A stretch of DNA of 64,000 nt from Chrysopilus asiliformis. Taxonomy: Eukaryota; Arthropoda; Insecta; Diptera; Rhagionidae. The notes beneath the pieces are model-generated. The model was not told where the DNA came from and searched no databases. It worked only from the letters and a program-made list of their open reading frames with translations. The first letter of the stretch is position 1. Every line of letters starts with the position of its first letter. The position numbers were made by a program, and so were the translations under genes. The stretch spans positions 16,135,243-16,199,242 of the forward strand of contig OZ035961.1 of NCBI GenBank assembly GCA_964034945.1, in the 5' to 3' direction. Of the stretch, positions 23,701 to 35,519 are shown one piece after another.

Positions 23701-25070
23701 CAATAATTTCAAAGCGTTTTTTTTTCTTCAAAATTTAACCAAAAATCTCATTCTAAATTGCGTTAGTTTTACGGTTTAAATAAATTTTTCGTTAAAATCG
23801 TCAACGGATATTTGAAGATCGCCAAATTCGATTCGAAGGGTCCGAAAAACGTCAAAATGACGATAGATCGCGTCGCGGTCACAGGGAAAATTGCCGACAC
23901 TGAAAACGGATCACATAAACAGTGATTTATATTTGGAAAAAATTAGATTTTTTTTTCAAATTCTTAGTAAAAATTTTATATGCGCTTTTTGTGGGCTTTT
24001 TTCCGGAAATTAACTTATTAGGTGTTTTTATGTAGAACATTTTCAGTTTCATAGGTCTACTTTAAACAAATATTCATTAAAAATAAGATTTTGTTAATCA
24101 ATCTCCCTGAGCAAAAAAATATAAATTTCGGTTAAATAAAATAAATTCAAAATCCTTTGATAAACTTGATCAATTACATGGTTATGTTGATGAAACTTAT
24201 AAAATAATTCGTAAAATTATAATTTACATAACTCGAAATTATTAGGAGGGGTTGGTGGTAACTTGTACGGTAATGTTTATTAAACTTTATGTAAAACAAC
24301 TAATTTACTTCTCTTTGATTATTACTGCGTATAGCGTTAAATATTATGCGAAACTATTAAAATACTAGTATGTAATAAAAACTTATAATCCGTAAAGTTT
24401 TGTTTTGATTTTTTTTTGGTCTTCAAATTAAATAAGTTATTGACTTGGCAAGCATCAAGTGAGAAAGTTATTCAGAAACTGTAGATGATTCGAAATTTAT
24501 CGGTTCATGGAATTTTTGTAATCATCAATGAATTGAAAGATAGATTGGAAAGTTATTTGCGGAAAAATCAATTCAATTCATTAATAAAGAGACAAGGAAA
24601 TAAAAGTCGAAAATCACTTTTCTGTGACATCATCATTCAATACAATAAAATAATGTTGGAAACTTCATTTAGCAGATACCCTTCTGGTAGAAAGTTATTA
24701 AATAATTCAGTCTATCAAATCATTAACTTTGTCACTTAATTTGTATTAAAGTGGTGAAAACTATGGTGACCAATGCGGAGCATAAAATAGATATAACCAA
24801 TTATCTAATAAATGTTATTAAATAACTTTAAAAGTTTACGTAAAACTAAATAAAGACCTCAAGTTTTCCGTTTAAAGAATAATAATCATAAATTGTAGAT
24901 ATTTTTTGTGACAATAAATAACTTTTTTAATTCAAAATGTTTTGTTTTGTTAAAATGTCAATTCATTTAGTTTTTAATTAATAAATAATACGGGGACAGT
25001 AAAAATGAAATTAAAAAAATACGCGGAGAATTTTTAATCTGCAATTAGGTAGTAATGGCAAATCCTAATT
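23701..25070. other. AT-rich intergenic region
   Basis: No gene, RNA or clear repeat boundary. The block at 23790-23900 has mixed composition; the rest is strongly AT-rich. Confidence 0.35.
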
Positions 25071-25832
25071 TTTATTAGAGACGCAAAGAAAAACTATTCT
25101 GAGTGTGGTTCGGTTTTGGTTCAAGGGTGAATTGAATTTCTGGTTTTGGTTCCTAAGATTTGATAATTGAGGCGTTAAAAGCTAGCGTGGACCAACCCAC
25201 ATGTCGAAATCGTGATTTTTTTTGTGTTTGAATCACTATTGCTAGTGAGTTTTTAGATAAAAATGTTTGGATGCACAAAAGAACATTTCAACATTGAGTA
25301 ATAAAGTCCACAGAATTTTTTTTTTCCAAAAATTTAAAGCCAATAATAGCACAAAAGTGGAAAAGCTTCAAAAACTCGATTATGTGTCTTGGTCCACTCT
25401 AGCTTTTAACGCCTCAATTTGGTTCTGGTTTGGTTTCTAAAATTTCAAAAATTTGGTTCCGGTTTTGGTTCTTAAAATTTTAAAATTTGGTTTTGGTTCC
25501 TAAAATTTGATAATTTGGTTCTGGTTTTATTTTTGCTTTCTAAAATTTTAAAAATTTGGTTCCAATTTTGGTTCCAATTTTAGTTCCAATTTTGGTTCAA
25601 ATTGTGGTTCCAATTTTGGTTTTGATTCCTAAACTTTGAAAATTTAGTTCAAGTTTTAGTATCTAAAATTTCAAATATTTGGTTCTGGTTTTGGTTTCGG
25701 TTACCCAAAATTTGAATGGTTCATTAGCCAACTGAACTACTAAAAATTCAGCCATCTTTTTTAAAAATGGTTTGGTTCAGTTCGCAAAATCGCTTTGTAA
25801 CTCTGATTTTTATGGGAAACGTCTCTAATAAA
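25071..25832. mobile_element. inverted-repeat element made of ggttttggttcc repeats
   Basis: The ends tattagagacg and cgtctctaata are inverted repeats. The interior is a degenerate array of ggttttggttcc and aaaatttggt phrases. The 247-bp MITE at 25169-25415 is inserted near its left end. A similar ggttttgatccggttcc phrase lies near 15410, suggesting another decayed copy. Confidence 0.6.
25169..25415. mobile_element. 247-bp MITE family, copy B
   Basis: It opens gaggcgttaaaagct and closes agcttttaacgcctc, flanked by aatt on both sides (25165-25168 and 25416-25419). It is exactly the same length as copy C at 34135 and very similar to it throughout. No coding capacity. Confidence 0.88.
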
Positions 25833-25852
25833 ATGTTAAATGTTTTATGACT

Positions 25853-26250
25853 AGGGTGATCAAACATCCTGGAATGATCGAGACACACCGTGTCTTGACT
25901 TGGGATTTTTCATCGCAGAGATTTTATAATTGACCAATCAGAGCTCGAGTTGACGGCGATATCGTCATCAACTCGAGCTCTGATTGGTCAATCATAAAAT
26001 CTCTGCGATGAAAAATCCCAAGTCAAGACGCGGTGACAGTTCCGAATTTGGGCATGTTGTCCCGATGTCCTGGAAAATTAATTTGTGTACCGGAATAATG
26101 TAATCTAGTCTTGTTATTTGTTAATCACTAAAAAATTGGGCTCGACCTCAAAAGTTTTTGCCTGAAGCGCAGTTTTCTCAGAATTACTATCTCTCTAGCG
26201 CATTGTTCTTAAAAAATTTCGCCAGAGGCGCTTTTTATTTTAAAAATATT
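25853..26250 (+). repeat. gcctgcggcgca-family repeat with palindrome insertion
   Basis: It starts ctagggtgatcaaacatcct, continues after the palindrome with cagttccgaatttgggcatg, and reaches a diverged gcctgaagcgcag motif at about 26160. The related copy near 30360-30520 reads cagttcctgatttaggcatg with no palindrome. Confidence 0.6.
25886..26035. mobile_element. 150-bp spacerless palindrome, fold-back element
   Basis: Two 75-bp arms meet at GATATC (25958-25963) with four mismatches per 75. The outer end is caccgtgtcttgacttggg and the inner part includes cagagctcgagttga. It is flanked by aca on both sides (25883-25885 and 26036-26038). The paralogous repeat near 30390 lacks the palindrome, which supports insertion. 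A 3-bp duplication with CAC ends recalls CACTA/CMC elements; this class is only a suggestion. Confidence 0.85.
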
Positions 26251-26359
26251 CAATGCTGGGGTGTTTGTGGTTTGGTTTTGGTTTTCATCTTTGTGAGAAG
26301 AAACTTTATTAGAACAGCGATGCCTGGTCCATCGAACACGCCTACCGACAAGGCTTCAC

Positions 26360-26840
26360 TTAAAAATAATCATAACAAAAACATCGTTCCTATTGACAAA
26401 ATTTGTTTTGTTGAACCTCAATAATTCTTTTTTGTTAAATTGATAAAAGAATTGTTTGAAAACCAAAAATTTGTGAATATGACGGTTTTTTTTTGTCATT
26501 TCGACAAATGAAGCATTGTTAATTTCACAATTGTTTTATTGATTTAACAAAAAAATAATTTGTAAGTTTATTTTTGTTAAAACAAAAGTTTCTTTGTTGA
26601 ACGAAGATTTCCCTCCGAAAATATTTGTTCCAATTGGCAATTTTTTTTTATGATTTTAACAACAATTTGGTTAATTGAACAACGATTTTATCCATATGAC
26701 CAATCTTTTCATTTATCGAGGAATAAATTTCCCTTTGCTAATTTAACAAAATTATTTTGCTGTCTGATATACTTGTAGGATAAAATTTTTATTAATTTAA
26801 CAATGATTTTAACTATTTGACTAATTTTTTCTCGAGTGTA
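26360..26840. repeat. dispersed repeat, acactcaaaa family, copy 2
   Basis: It shares ordered phrases with 13962-14310 (ataacaaaaacatcgttcct, gatttccctccgaaaatatt, tatccatatgaccaat) and runs about 130 bases longer, ending ctcgagtgta, which is complementary in part to the acactc start of copy 1. Confidence 0.6.
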
Positions 26841-27090
26841 TTTTTAGTCATTTTCAAACAAAGCATTAAACATCAGTTTAGACTGACAGTTTCCTATGCT
26901 TTTTTCAGTTTAAACTAATGTTTAACAAAACCTGTGTTGAACAACGATTTTGAATAAGGGCCACATTGTTTTGAAGCAAATTCACTAAAATTAATTTTTC
27001 ACACATTTTACAAATATTTTACATGTGGGTATTAAAAACTTTGCTACGGTTTAAAGTAAATCAAGATAAAACCTAACGTTTTCAAACAAC

Positions 27091-27681
27091 TCACTTTTTC
27101 TGGAATTGTTTGGTTGCCATAAGTGTTGCGAAAGCTGCCTTGGCGTGATTCTCTGTTCCTTCAACTGGAGCACTAAATTTTGATAAAAGTGCAGCAGGAT
27201 GATTTGGCTCCAAGAATTGTCCTTAAATATAAACATTTTTCGATTAGTATTTTCCACATTCTCTTGCAATTTATGCACATTATTTACCTTTTCGAAGAAT
27301 ATCTGGTTCAATTTTTTCATACAATTTGACCATTGCATCGAGTCCTTGTTTGGCAGCAATTTGTAAAGCACTTTTAAGATTTGCAGATCGTTGCAGTCCA
27401 CTAGACAAAAATTGAAATGTTCGTGGTCCGTCATCATCGCCATACGTAATTCCAGATTCAGATCCAGATGCAGATTCGTCTAATCGGACTTGCTTGATTC
27501 GAATGGGCATCGGCAGGAAGACTTCCTCATTTGTTGATTTTTTTGTTAAATTAGCATCCGCCTTGATTTGATGGAGATTTGTGTCGTTCTGTCGTTGTTT
27601 AAATTCATTGTGATCTTTGGCGCTTGCAGTTCCCAGAAATACCAGAATTAAAATAAAATGTTGATAAAGGGCAAATTTCAT
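27091..27681 (-). CDS. small secreted protein, two exons, unrecognised
   Basis: Exon 1 is 27288-27681 and exon 2 is 27091-27221, joined by a 66-nt GT-AG intron (27222-27287) to give about 174 residues. The N-terminus MKFALYQHFILILVFLGTAS is a classic signal peptide with likely cleavage after residue 21. Then come a charged linker, LPMPIRIKQVRLDES and a helical block LKSALQIAAKQGLDAMVKLY. Splicing adds LEPNHPAALLSKFSAPVEG and ends AFATLMATKQFQKK. An acceptor-like TTTTCAG sits six bases upstream of the ATG, so a 5' UTR intron is likely. I do not recognise the family; the coherent alternate-frame second exon argues that the gene is real. Confidence 0.75.
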
Positions 27682-27689
27682 AAGTCTGA

Positions 27690-30600
27690 AAATAAGAAAA
27701 TATATTATTAGATTTTATGCGTTTTATTTCAACATATGAAGAATTTTACGCTTTAAAACAATTTTAATTCAATGGACGCGTGATCATCTAGAAAATTACA
27801 TCACTTTATTGTTTTGTGACTCGATTTGCATTCAAATTGTCACGATTTACTCGTTCAGGTACACTTGATTGAAAATATGGAAAGGGAAAGCGGCACCTGA
27901 TTATGTCGCGGAAAAAATATAAACAAATCATAAAGCAAATTATTTTATGTGGCTAAATGTTGTGTCGTTTTAATACATATGCCATTTTTACGATTTTCGA
28001 TTGATATCATTCAGTTAGTAAATATTTTTCAAGGTGATTAATGGAAGAAAATAAATTATTGGTGGTAGGAATTTTGTTATTGCGTGAATTAATACCAAAA
28101 TCTCTGGACATTGTTGATTGAAACGATATTATTTTGTAGTTTTGTTCCCAACATACTGTTTTTGCAGAAATTGCTTAAAAACGTATTTATTAATTAACAT
28201 CCTGGTATTGTAAACAATGTGATTTCTTAAACTCTTCCTAGATTCGGAATCAAAAGGCCAACCATGGGCAACCATCTATCAGAAACATCTACTGAATATC
28301 AGGAAATAGAAAAAAGTTTCGGCTACTTCCGGGGAGGTATTTTATATGCTGTTTATTTTTTATATTCGTTGTATTTTGACGATTGCCAAATTTGACAAGA
28401 TCCTTAGGAGCACAGGAGTTTGCTTTTCTACGACATAAATTGAAGACACCATCTTGCTCAGACTAATATATCGCGAAACCTTAAAAATCTTGTATTAATA
28501 TTTCGAAGTCCATTTAAGAATGTAGTTGCGGTATGAGGGAACAAAATTCTTAAGAAACCACAATTTGAGATTAAGATTGCTGTTTTCTTTTTTTGTTTAA
28601 AAACTAAAAACATCCATGTTTTGCTGATTTGAAGAAACATTTTTGAAACCCAACAGTTTTTACTATAAGAAAACTGTGATTTTAGGAATGATTTTAAGAA
28701 ACTTCGATGTATAATACGCAAAATATTTCAAAATCATTCAGCGTTCTTAATTATGTAGGTTAGATTTTCGTAATCGCGACCTACATTAACTGAATTTTTT
28801 GTATTAATTTGATAGAAATTTTGTCTTCTTGAATACTGCTGACTCACTCACTTCATAATTCTTATTGTGAAGATTTGTTTGAATGATAAATTAATTCAAT
28901 AACCACAATCTGCAGAGAACGTGACGAAAACTAATTTCACTCGCGAATTTACCGTTTGGTATACAAATGGACCATCATTGCCCACTTACGGAATCGATTA
29001 AGGAATCAAGAATCGGTGGAATTTTTCTTAAGTTTTCCGTCACGAAAAAAAACTCAACGTAAAGATTCAATTGAGCTTCACTTTAGATCAAGCAATTAAG
29101 GTGTCGAAACTAAGGAACCAATTAACACGAAATATTACATGTGCACACTACAAACTCATAAATATTTTTAGTGATTTTGCAGGCATGTAAACTTGCGTAA
29201 CAATAAATTAATTAAGATATAGACTAAATTTGCGACGGGTTATTTTAAAATGGAGGTGAACCTCAGGTATGTATCGACAATTGAGTTGAGTCGAGCGAAA
29301 TTAAAACAATTTAATATTGATCTGAACTTGACGCGTTTGAACTTGACTTAACCGCGTACGTAACTGATCCAAGTCTTTCCGGTATGCCCAGTCAAGAAGT
29401 CATGGAGGAGATCAGTTTTCTTATTGCTTTCTTTTCATCTCCTCTGAAGGTGGATACATCATCATCTGACGGTGACGATCGACGCCTTTTTTATTTATTT
29501 ATAGTGTGATGCTGGTATGTTTGGTATGCAACTATTTAATTTATTTTCTTTGTTAGGTACGTGGATCCAGAGATGGTAGATGATAGGTTAATCAAGATTT
29601 GCTAGAAATAAATTGCAGCCAGAAGAATTTTTCCTTTAGCTTAGGATATATTCAGGTTTTACGAAGCGGCGCATTTAGAGTTACCGCATAGCGAATTCGA
29701 CAAAAACAGAATAAAAGTTAGGGAGGGGTGAATTCTTCTACACCAAAAATAATTCTCTCATTTTTTCCAACCAAATGTCAAAAACAGGACCGAAATTGGT
29801 TGAGTGGATCAAAATTTATGGGGAAGCACCAAACAAACAAACCCTCACCCCCTTCCCGTTCCATCGGGGCAACAAAAAATTCAATTTAAACTAGTTTTCA
29901 CGTGGGATTTTACAAAATAGTGATATTATGTAGTCGATTCGTTTATGACATTTGTAGATCGTCGGTGGAATTTTTTGATGGGAAGAATAATTCCTACTGC
30001 AATTAGTTAAGCCCGATGACAGAGTCACAAAGGAATACGACGTGAAATGGGCAACACAGAATCGCCCTCGTGCCGCGATGTCATCCAAAATTGTTATAAA
30101 CGTTGGTTGCTTTTTCTACAATTCTGAAGGATTGTGCTGAACTGGTAATTTGAGTTTTAATAAAGATGTGAAAACCAGTATAGCAGTGTGCATGCAAGTA
30201 GATTTAAGTAAAAGTAAATATGTTGTAAATACGTAAGTAGTAAGTAAGTAGAAGTAGATTCGATATATCGGTTTTCCCGTGATTCAAAAATTTAATTTTT
30301 TCCCCAAATTACATACCATTTCTTTTTAGCGACATTCTACATGCTGACACTATACATAGTGTGATGATAAGTCCTGAAACTGCCGGGGCAGTTCCTGATT
30401 TAGGCATGTTGTCTGGGAAACTAAACTTTTGCCCAAGAATTATGCACTGTAATTTTAAAATTTCTTAATCACTAGAAAAATTCACCTCAAAACCGCATAA
30501 ATTTCGCCTGCAGCACAGTTTTCTCAAAAATTACTGTTTCTAGCATTTCTTTAAAAAAATGGTTTGCGACGCATTTCACCAAATAATTCTTGTTAGTGGA

Positions 30601-33600
30601 ATGTTTGTTTCTAAAAGTTTTGCATGCGGCGCATTTTATGTTGTGTTCTAAAAACATAAAGCACCCAAAACACTTTTTAATCACCAACAAAAAACAAAAA
30701 TCGGAACTTTCTTTTTTCTCTTTTGCTATCTTCATTTTTGATAGTTTCAATCTGATTAAGCTTTCAAAATTTTTTCTTCTTCAATCTGATTAAGCTTTCA
30801 AAATTTTTTCTTTTTCAATCTGATTAAGCTTTCAAAATTAAATTTAAAGTACTCATCGGTAATATGTCCTGGATTCACACAAAAAACGATCATCAGTTAT
30901 TTAATAACAAAAAACGCATTTTTTTAAACAAGTCGCGCTTAGTACAAAATAATAATAACACCTTAAAGTATGAGCCTTTCGCTCATAAAATCAAGCCACA
31001 AAAAAAAATCGATGCCAAAAAAAGAGCTCGAAATGTTACGATTTGTAAGAATTCCCATTACATCTACCACACATAAATTTTTTTAATAAATGGATAAATT
31101 TCAGACTATTCAAAACTTGTAAACATGGGCAACCTTGACTTTTTGCAACATATTGTTTTTTAAAATTAAATATGAGATGATTCAAAATTCTTTTCGCCTA
31201 GAGTTGTTATCAAATCACGAACTGGGTCAAAGCCATTTTAAATAAATGCGAAAAATATTTTCCAACATTTCATTTTATATCAATTTATTTCGTTCTACGA
31301 AATCAATTGTTAAAGAACTCGAAAACTTTAACATACTAAATTTTTGAACATTGAATGATGTCTTTAATGGGTTTTTTATAAGTTTTAGAGTACATCACAT
31401 TTATTTCAATAAAAATAAAATTGAACACTAAATCCAAGGTTCATTGAAATTGTAGATTAGTTCTTTGAAAAAATATCAAAAATGAAAATAGCAAAAGAGA
31501 AACTGAAAACGGTGCCGCGTCTGAATCTGATTGACATTTTGATTGACTCTGTCCATTAAACTTTTTTTTCCAGCAAAATGTACTTTTTTTCTAAACAAAA
31601 AGTATTAAAAATAAAACCAAAACGATGGATTTTAAATCGTTCTTTGTTGAGATTTTAATTATTTGAACAGGTAGGCAAGCAAATGTACGACAATAGGCAT
31701 GTATTATATTATACAAAAAAAAACGTTTGTGTTAGATGCAATTTATAAACACTATGACGAAATAAAAAATAATCACCAACATAAGATCAAATAAAAACAT
31801 AAATGGAAAGTTGAGTTAGTGACAGAGTTAGTGATCTCGGTTTAGGTCAATGTCAATGTAAGGCCTGCGAGGTAATCACAAAGGTGAGCTAAGGTGAATT
31901 CAGTTGAATTAACGCATGTGCAATCCAAGACGATTGTGGATGGGATCAATGGACTCGTGCCCGTATTGTAGGTCTTCATAAAAAAATTCAAATTATGCAA
32001 GAAATTTATTTTTTAATAAAAACGAGGTTATTTCTATGAAAAATTTTCGTCAAATAATTCGTTTTCATAGTGAAAAATGTTAGAAAACTTGATGAATTTC
32101 GAGCACGCGTCTAGACTCGTAAGTAAATCCACTTAAAATCAAATTTCATAATCCAAAAGTAATTTACTTATCACGCTCTAATTATTCCATTAGCGAATGC
32201 GATTTTTGGAAAGATAACTCTGAACAGTGTGAAAATTCCTCAAATCATTGCTGATAGACTTGATTTTAGCAGGTAAACAAAGAATGGTAATTTCAATTTC
32301 TCATTAAAATAGGTTTTCGTAAGAAAATTATTTTGTAATAAGTTAAGATTGTTAAAAAAAAGATCAAAAACAATCTAAATACCTTTTTTTTCAATTTAGA
32401 ACAAATTCTAGTGGAAAGTATCTTAAGAAAAATTAAAAATTTTCCTGTTCCTTCAAGAAGTTTTGTAAAAACTAAGTTAAAAAAATTAAAAAAAAATTAA
32501 CTTTCCGTTGCGGAACTGAATCCGGTCTATCAAGAGTGTAACAAAATTTTCGTTAGTATTCAAGACCGACTAAATGTGTTTGAATGGCGGAAATATTTTG
32601 TAAAAATTGTTTGGTAAAAATACTTAAAAAAACCAAAGTAGTAAAAAAATCAAAAAATTAACTCCCTAATTGTGCTTCGAACTCGATTTTAGAACACTAA
32701 AAGTCTGCCACTGCACCCACAACGAGACCGGTTTACTTGCGAAATCATTGATGATCTACTGAATGTTTCTTGGGTAACGAAAATTCATTGAAGATGTCTA
32801 ATCAGTTGGTTGTCATTTGTCTTAAATTTTAGTCATTTACTATAAAGGGATCCACATAAAATGCATCACGCTAAATTTGACTCTATAAACTCAATACCCT
32901 CCCATTTGCATGCTGTGTCAAACTTTTAAAGACCCCCACTGAAAAATAGCGACAACACAAAGATTAAAGTTTCCACATATTTATTATAAGCGTCTTCAAA
33001 AATTGAATGTCATTAAAAATTAAAGAAAGGCTGTATTTAATTTTTTCTTTAAATTTCAATGAAGAAAGTGTCTAGTCCTTTTGAAAATGGAAACAATTTT
33101 GCAGGTGTAAAAACGATTTCTGAAATATTCAGTCTAAATTGAGTGAAAGAACGAGAAAAGGGTTTATATTTTCCCCATCTTTATTTGAATCAGGTTTTTT
33201 AATTTTTATATGAAGCTTTTTCTTACGTGGCAAATATGTACGCTTAGCATCCATTTTTTTTCTACATTTGACACTTTATTCCGCGAATATGATTCTGTCG
33301 TACAAAATTTAAATTGAGCACCGTTTATATTACGACACAAAATTTTGAAATTTATTCCCGAGAGAAGCCGGCATAAATTCAAAAATTGCCGGCATAAAAT
33401 CAAATTTTGACAACTTTCGCTAAAACTGAATATATCTGCGCTAGATGAATAAAACTCGCGATATGACAAAGAGGAGAAAATAACTTAAACAATTTTCATG
33501 ATTTTTTTTCTGAAATTGTACGAGATTTTATATCTCGATTCGTTCTCGAGTTATCGCTTACTTTTACGTTTTCGTACCCTCTTCCTCCCTCTGTCCGTAG

Positions 33601-34134
33601 CGCTTTTTTGGATTTTTTTGTATTTAATTTAACAGCATAAAAAACAGTGGGGGATTTAAAGAATCTGAGACCATAGACGCAGGGAAAACTTGAGACCCCC
33701 ATGACAATTTGAGGCTCTAAGTTGTGCAAACTTTTTCGAATCTTATTCCAACTCAAGGCTTTAAAAATGTTTGTGCTTTAAAAAATCATGTTTCAAAAAC
33801 AGCGAAATAATAATGCGCCGCAGGACACATTTTTTCGACCAGTGACTAGTTTTATTTAAAATAGGTGATGGTAATTTTTGAGTTACGCTTAGGCTGGAAA
33901 TTTCTTTGTTCGATTCCATGACAGATATCGCTGACGGGAGCTGGGAAAATTTTACCACCAACAAAATAAATTTAAAAGTACGAAGCAAGCTAACTACCAA
34001 CTCTTTCACGTGCCAAATATTTTCCAAAATAAGTAGATTTATTTCTGTCACTTTTTGTGGTGTTTTTTTCCTTAGGACACAACATGCCTAAATTTGGGAC
34101 AGTCCCGGCGAATCCGAGACGTTATGTTATATAT
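27690..34134. other. long AT-rich interval, mostly intron or intergenic
   Basis: No gene could be supported. The 5' leader intron of the 27-kb gene probably occupies its left part. A gcctgcggcgca-family copy covers about 30354-30640. A perfect short repeat, ttcaatctgattaagctttc, occurs three times at 30746-30836. The remainder is AT-rich single-copy-looking sequence. Confidence 0.4.
30745..30840. repeat. three-unit tandem repeat, period about 38 bp
   Basis: The phrase caatctgattaagctttcaa occurs at about 30747, 30783 and 30819, each followed by an aattttttcttc-like stretch. Short and AT-rich. Confidence 0.7.
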
Positions 34135-34381
34135 GATGCGTTAAAAGCTAGAGTGGACCAACCCACATGTCGGATTCGTGATTTTTTTTTGTGTTTGAAT
34201 CACTATTGCTAGTGAGTTTTTAGATAAAAATGTTTGGATGCACAAAAGAACATTTCAACATTGAGTAATAAAGTCCACACAAATTTTTTTTCCAAAAATT
34301 TACAATAAATAATAGTACAAAAATGGAAAAGCTTCAAAAACTAGATTATGTGGGTTGGTCCACTCTAGCTTTTAACGCCTC
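34135..34381. mobile_element. 247-bp MITE family, copy C
   Basis: It opens gatgcgttaaaagctagagt and closes ctctagcttttaacgcctc, flanked by atat on both sides (34131-34134 and 34382-34385). Uninterrupted, it serves as the empty-site reference for copy A. It lies in a reverse gcctgcggcgca-family repeat (gacagtcccggcgaatccg just to its left). Confidence 0.88.
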
Positions 34382-34810
34382 ATATATCCTTAACAAATAA
34401 TTTCGGGGTTCCAAGAGTCAATTTTCCACCTTCTTCGTTTTAACTAAGTATAGTAAAGCTATGTATTTTTCTCGATTTGGATCTCCCCATCATAAATTGG
34501 GCCCTAGGCGAACGCCTTTTACGCCTAGGCGAAAATCCTCCACTAACAAAAAGTTGTGACTTATGGACTTCTTTCTGATGATTCCCTAAAAATCGGGAAT
34601 TTATCATAAAATTTGGGGAAAATTTCCTATTTTGGTATGAATTCCTATTTCATTACTAAAAATCTCAGATTTTTGTTAAAGCTAAAAGTTTCTTACAACA
34701 CAAAAATATAAAAATTAAGGGTAAAATTTTACATTTTTTTTAAAAAACCGTTTCTACCGTTTCTAGAGATATTATAGAAATTTTTTGGAAGTCTGGCAAA
34801 AATTGGCAAT

Positions 34811-34918
34811 TTAAAAAACGACTACACCAATCAGCATTTATATTAAGCGTCACACTAGTAATGAAAACTACTAGTGTGACGGTTAATATAAATGCTGATT
34901 GGGGTAATCGTTGTTTAA
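34811..34918. other. 108-nt hairpin, about 50-nt arms
   Basis: The left arm contains ccaatcagcatttatattaa and the right arm its complement, ttaatataaatgctgattgg. Only a few mismatches occur, with an eight-base loop atgaaaac at 34861-34868. The size would suit a hairpin RNA precursor, but near-perfect pairing also fits a tiny MITE. No flanking gene explains it. Confidence 0.6.
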
Positions 34919-35198
34919 CAACGGATTTGGCACGTGAGTTGCGTAGGGGCGGAAGTTCCGTATAAGAAAGTATTGCACTATTGACATAAGATAGTTTTAC
35001 AGAATCGATATATAGTGATACATTTTGTACGACATTGAATTAAAATGCATTAACACAGAGTAATTGGTGTAGATAAAGATGCTGTTTTCAACTTGAAACT
35101 GTTACTCACCTTAAATAACTAATAGAATAAAATAACATGTTTATGATATGCGAATAGAGAGGTAAAGAATAATTGTTAATCCACTTCCGTCCGTCCAT

Positions 35199-35513
35199 TT
35201 AGTTTCTCCTTCCCGCTCTGGCACTGTTTTTCTCAGATTTTTCCTTTTCCCGGAGCTCCTTAATCGCCCCCACCGATCCGAACATCACTTTAGCCGTGAC
35301 TTGTGTGTTATTATTTTGATTTGATGACGTCGACGATTGAGTCGCCGATGTCGCACCACCACCCACTGATGACGTCGACGATAGTGATGACGATGAACGT
35401 GTCTGATATGGCTGCCGAGCGCTACTAGAATTATTTGAACTGGAATATCCACTGGTATATGGAGTGTAATTATTGTTAAGGTCACGACCACAACTTCTAC
35501 AATGATGTGACAT
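35199..35513 (-). CDS. small Ser/Asn-rich protein with N-terminal Cys/His cluster
   Basis: A single open frame of 104 residues. It starts MSHHCRSCGRDLNNN, where HHCxxC could be half of a zinc site. A Ser/Asn/Thr/Gln low-complexity middle follows (GYSSSNNSSSARQPYQTRSS and similar), then a more ordered C-terminus KVMFGSVGAIKELREKEKSE. Its base composition is markedly GC-richer than the flanks, consistent with coding. The ATG is preceded by AAAA. A donor-like GGTGAGT lies about 90 nt past the stop (near 35109), so the transcript may be spliced in its 3' UTR or an alternative longer product may exist. Family unknown. Confidence 0.55.
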   Translation of the reverse strand: MSHHCRSCGRDLNNNYTPYTSGYSSSNNSSSARQPYQTRSSSSLSSTSSVGGGATSATQSSTSSNQNNNTQVTAKVMFGSVGAIKELREKEKSEKNSARAGRRN

Positions 35514-35519
35514 TTTTAA

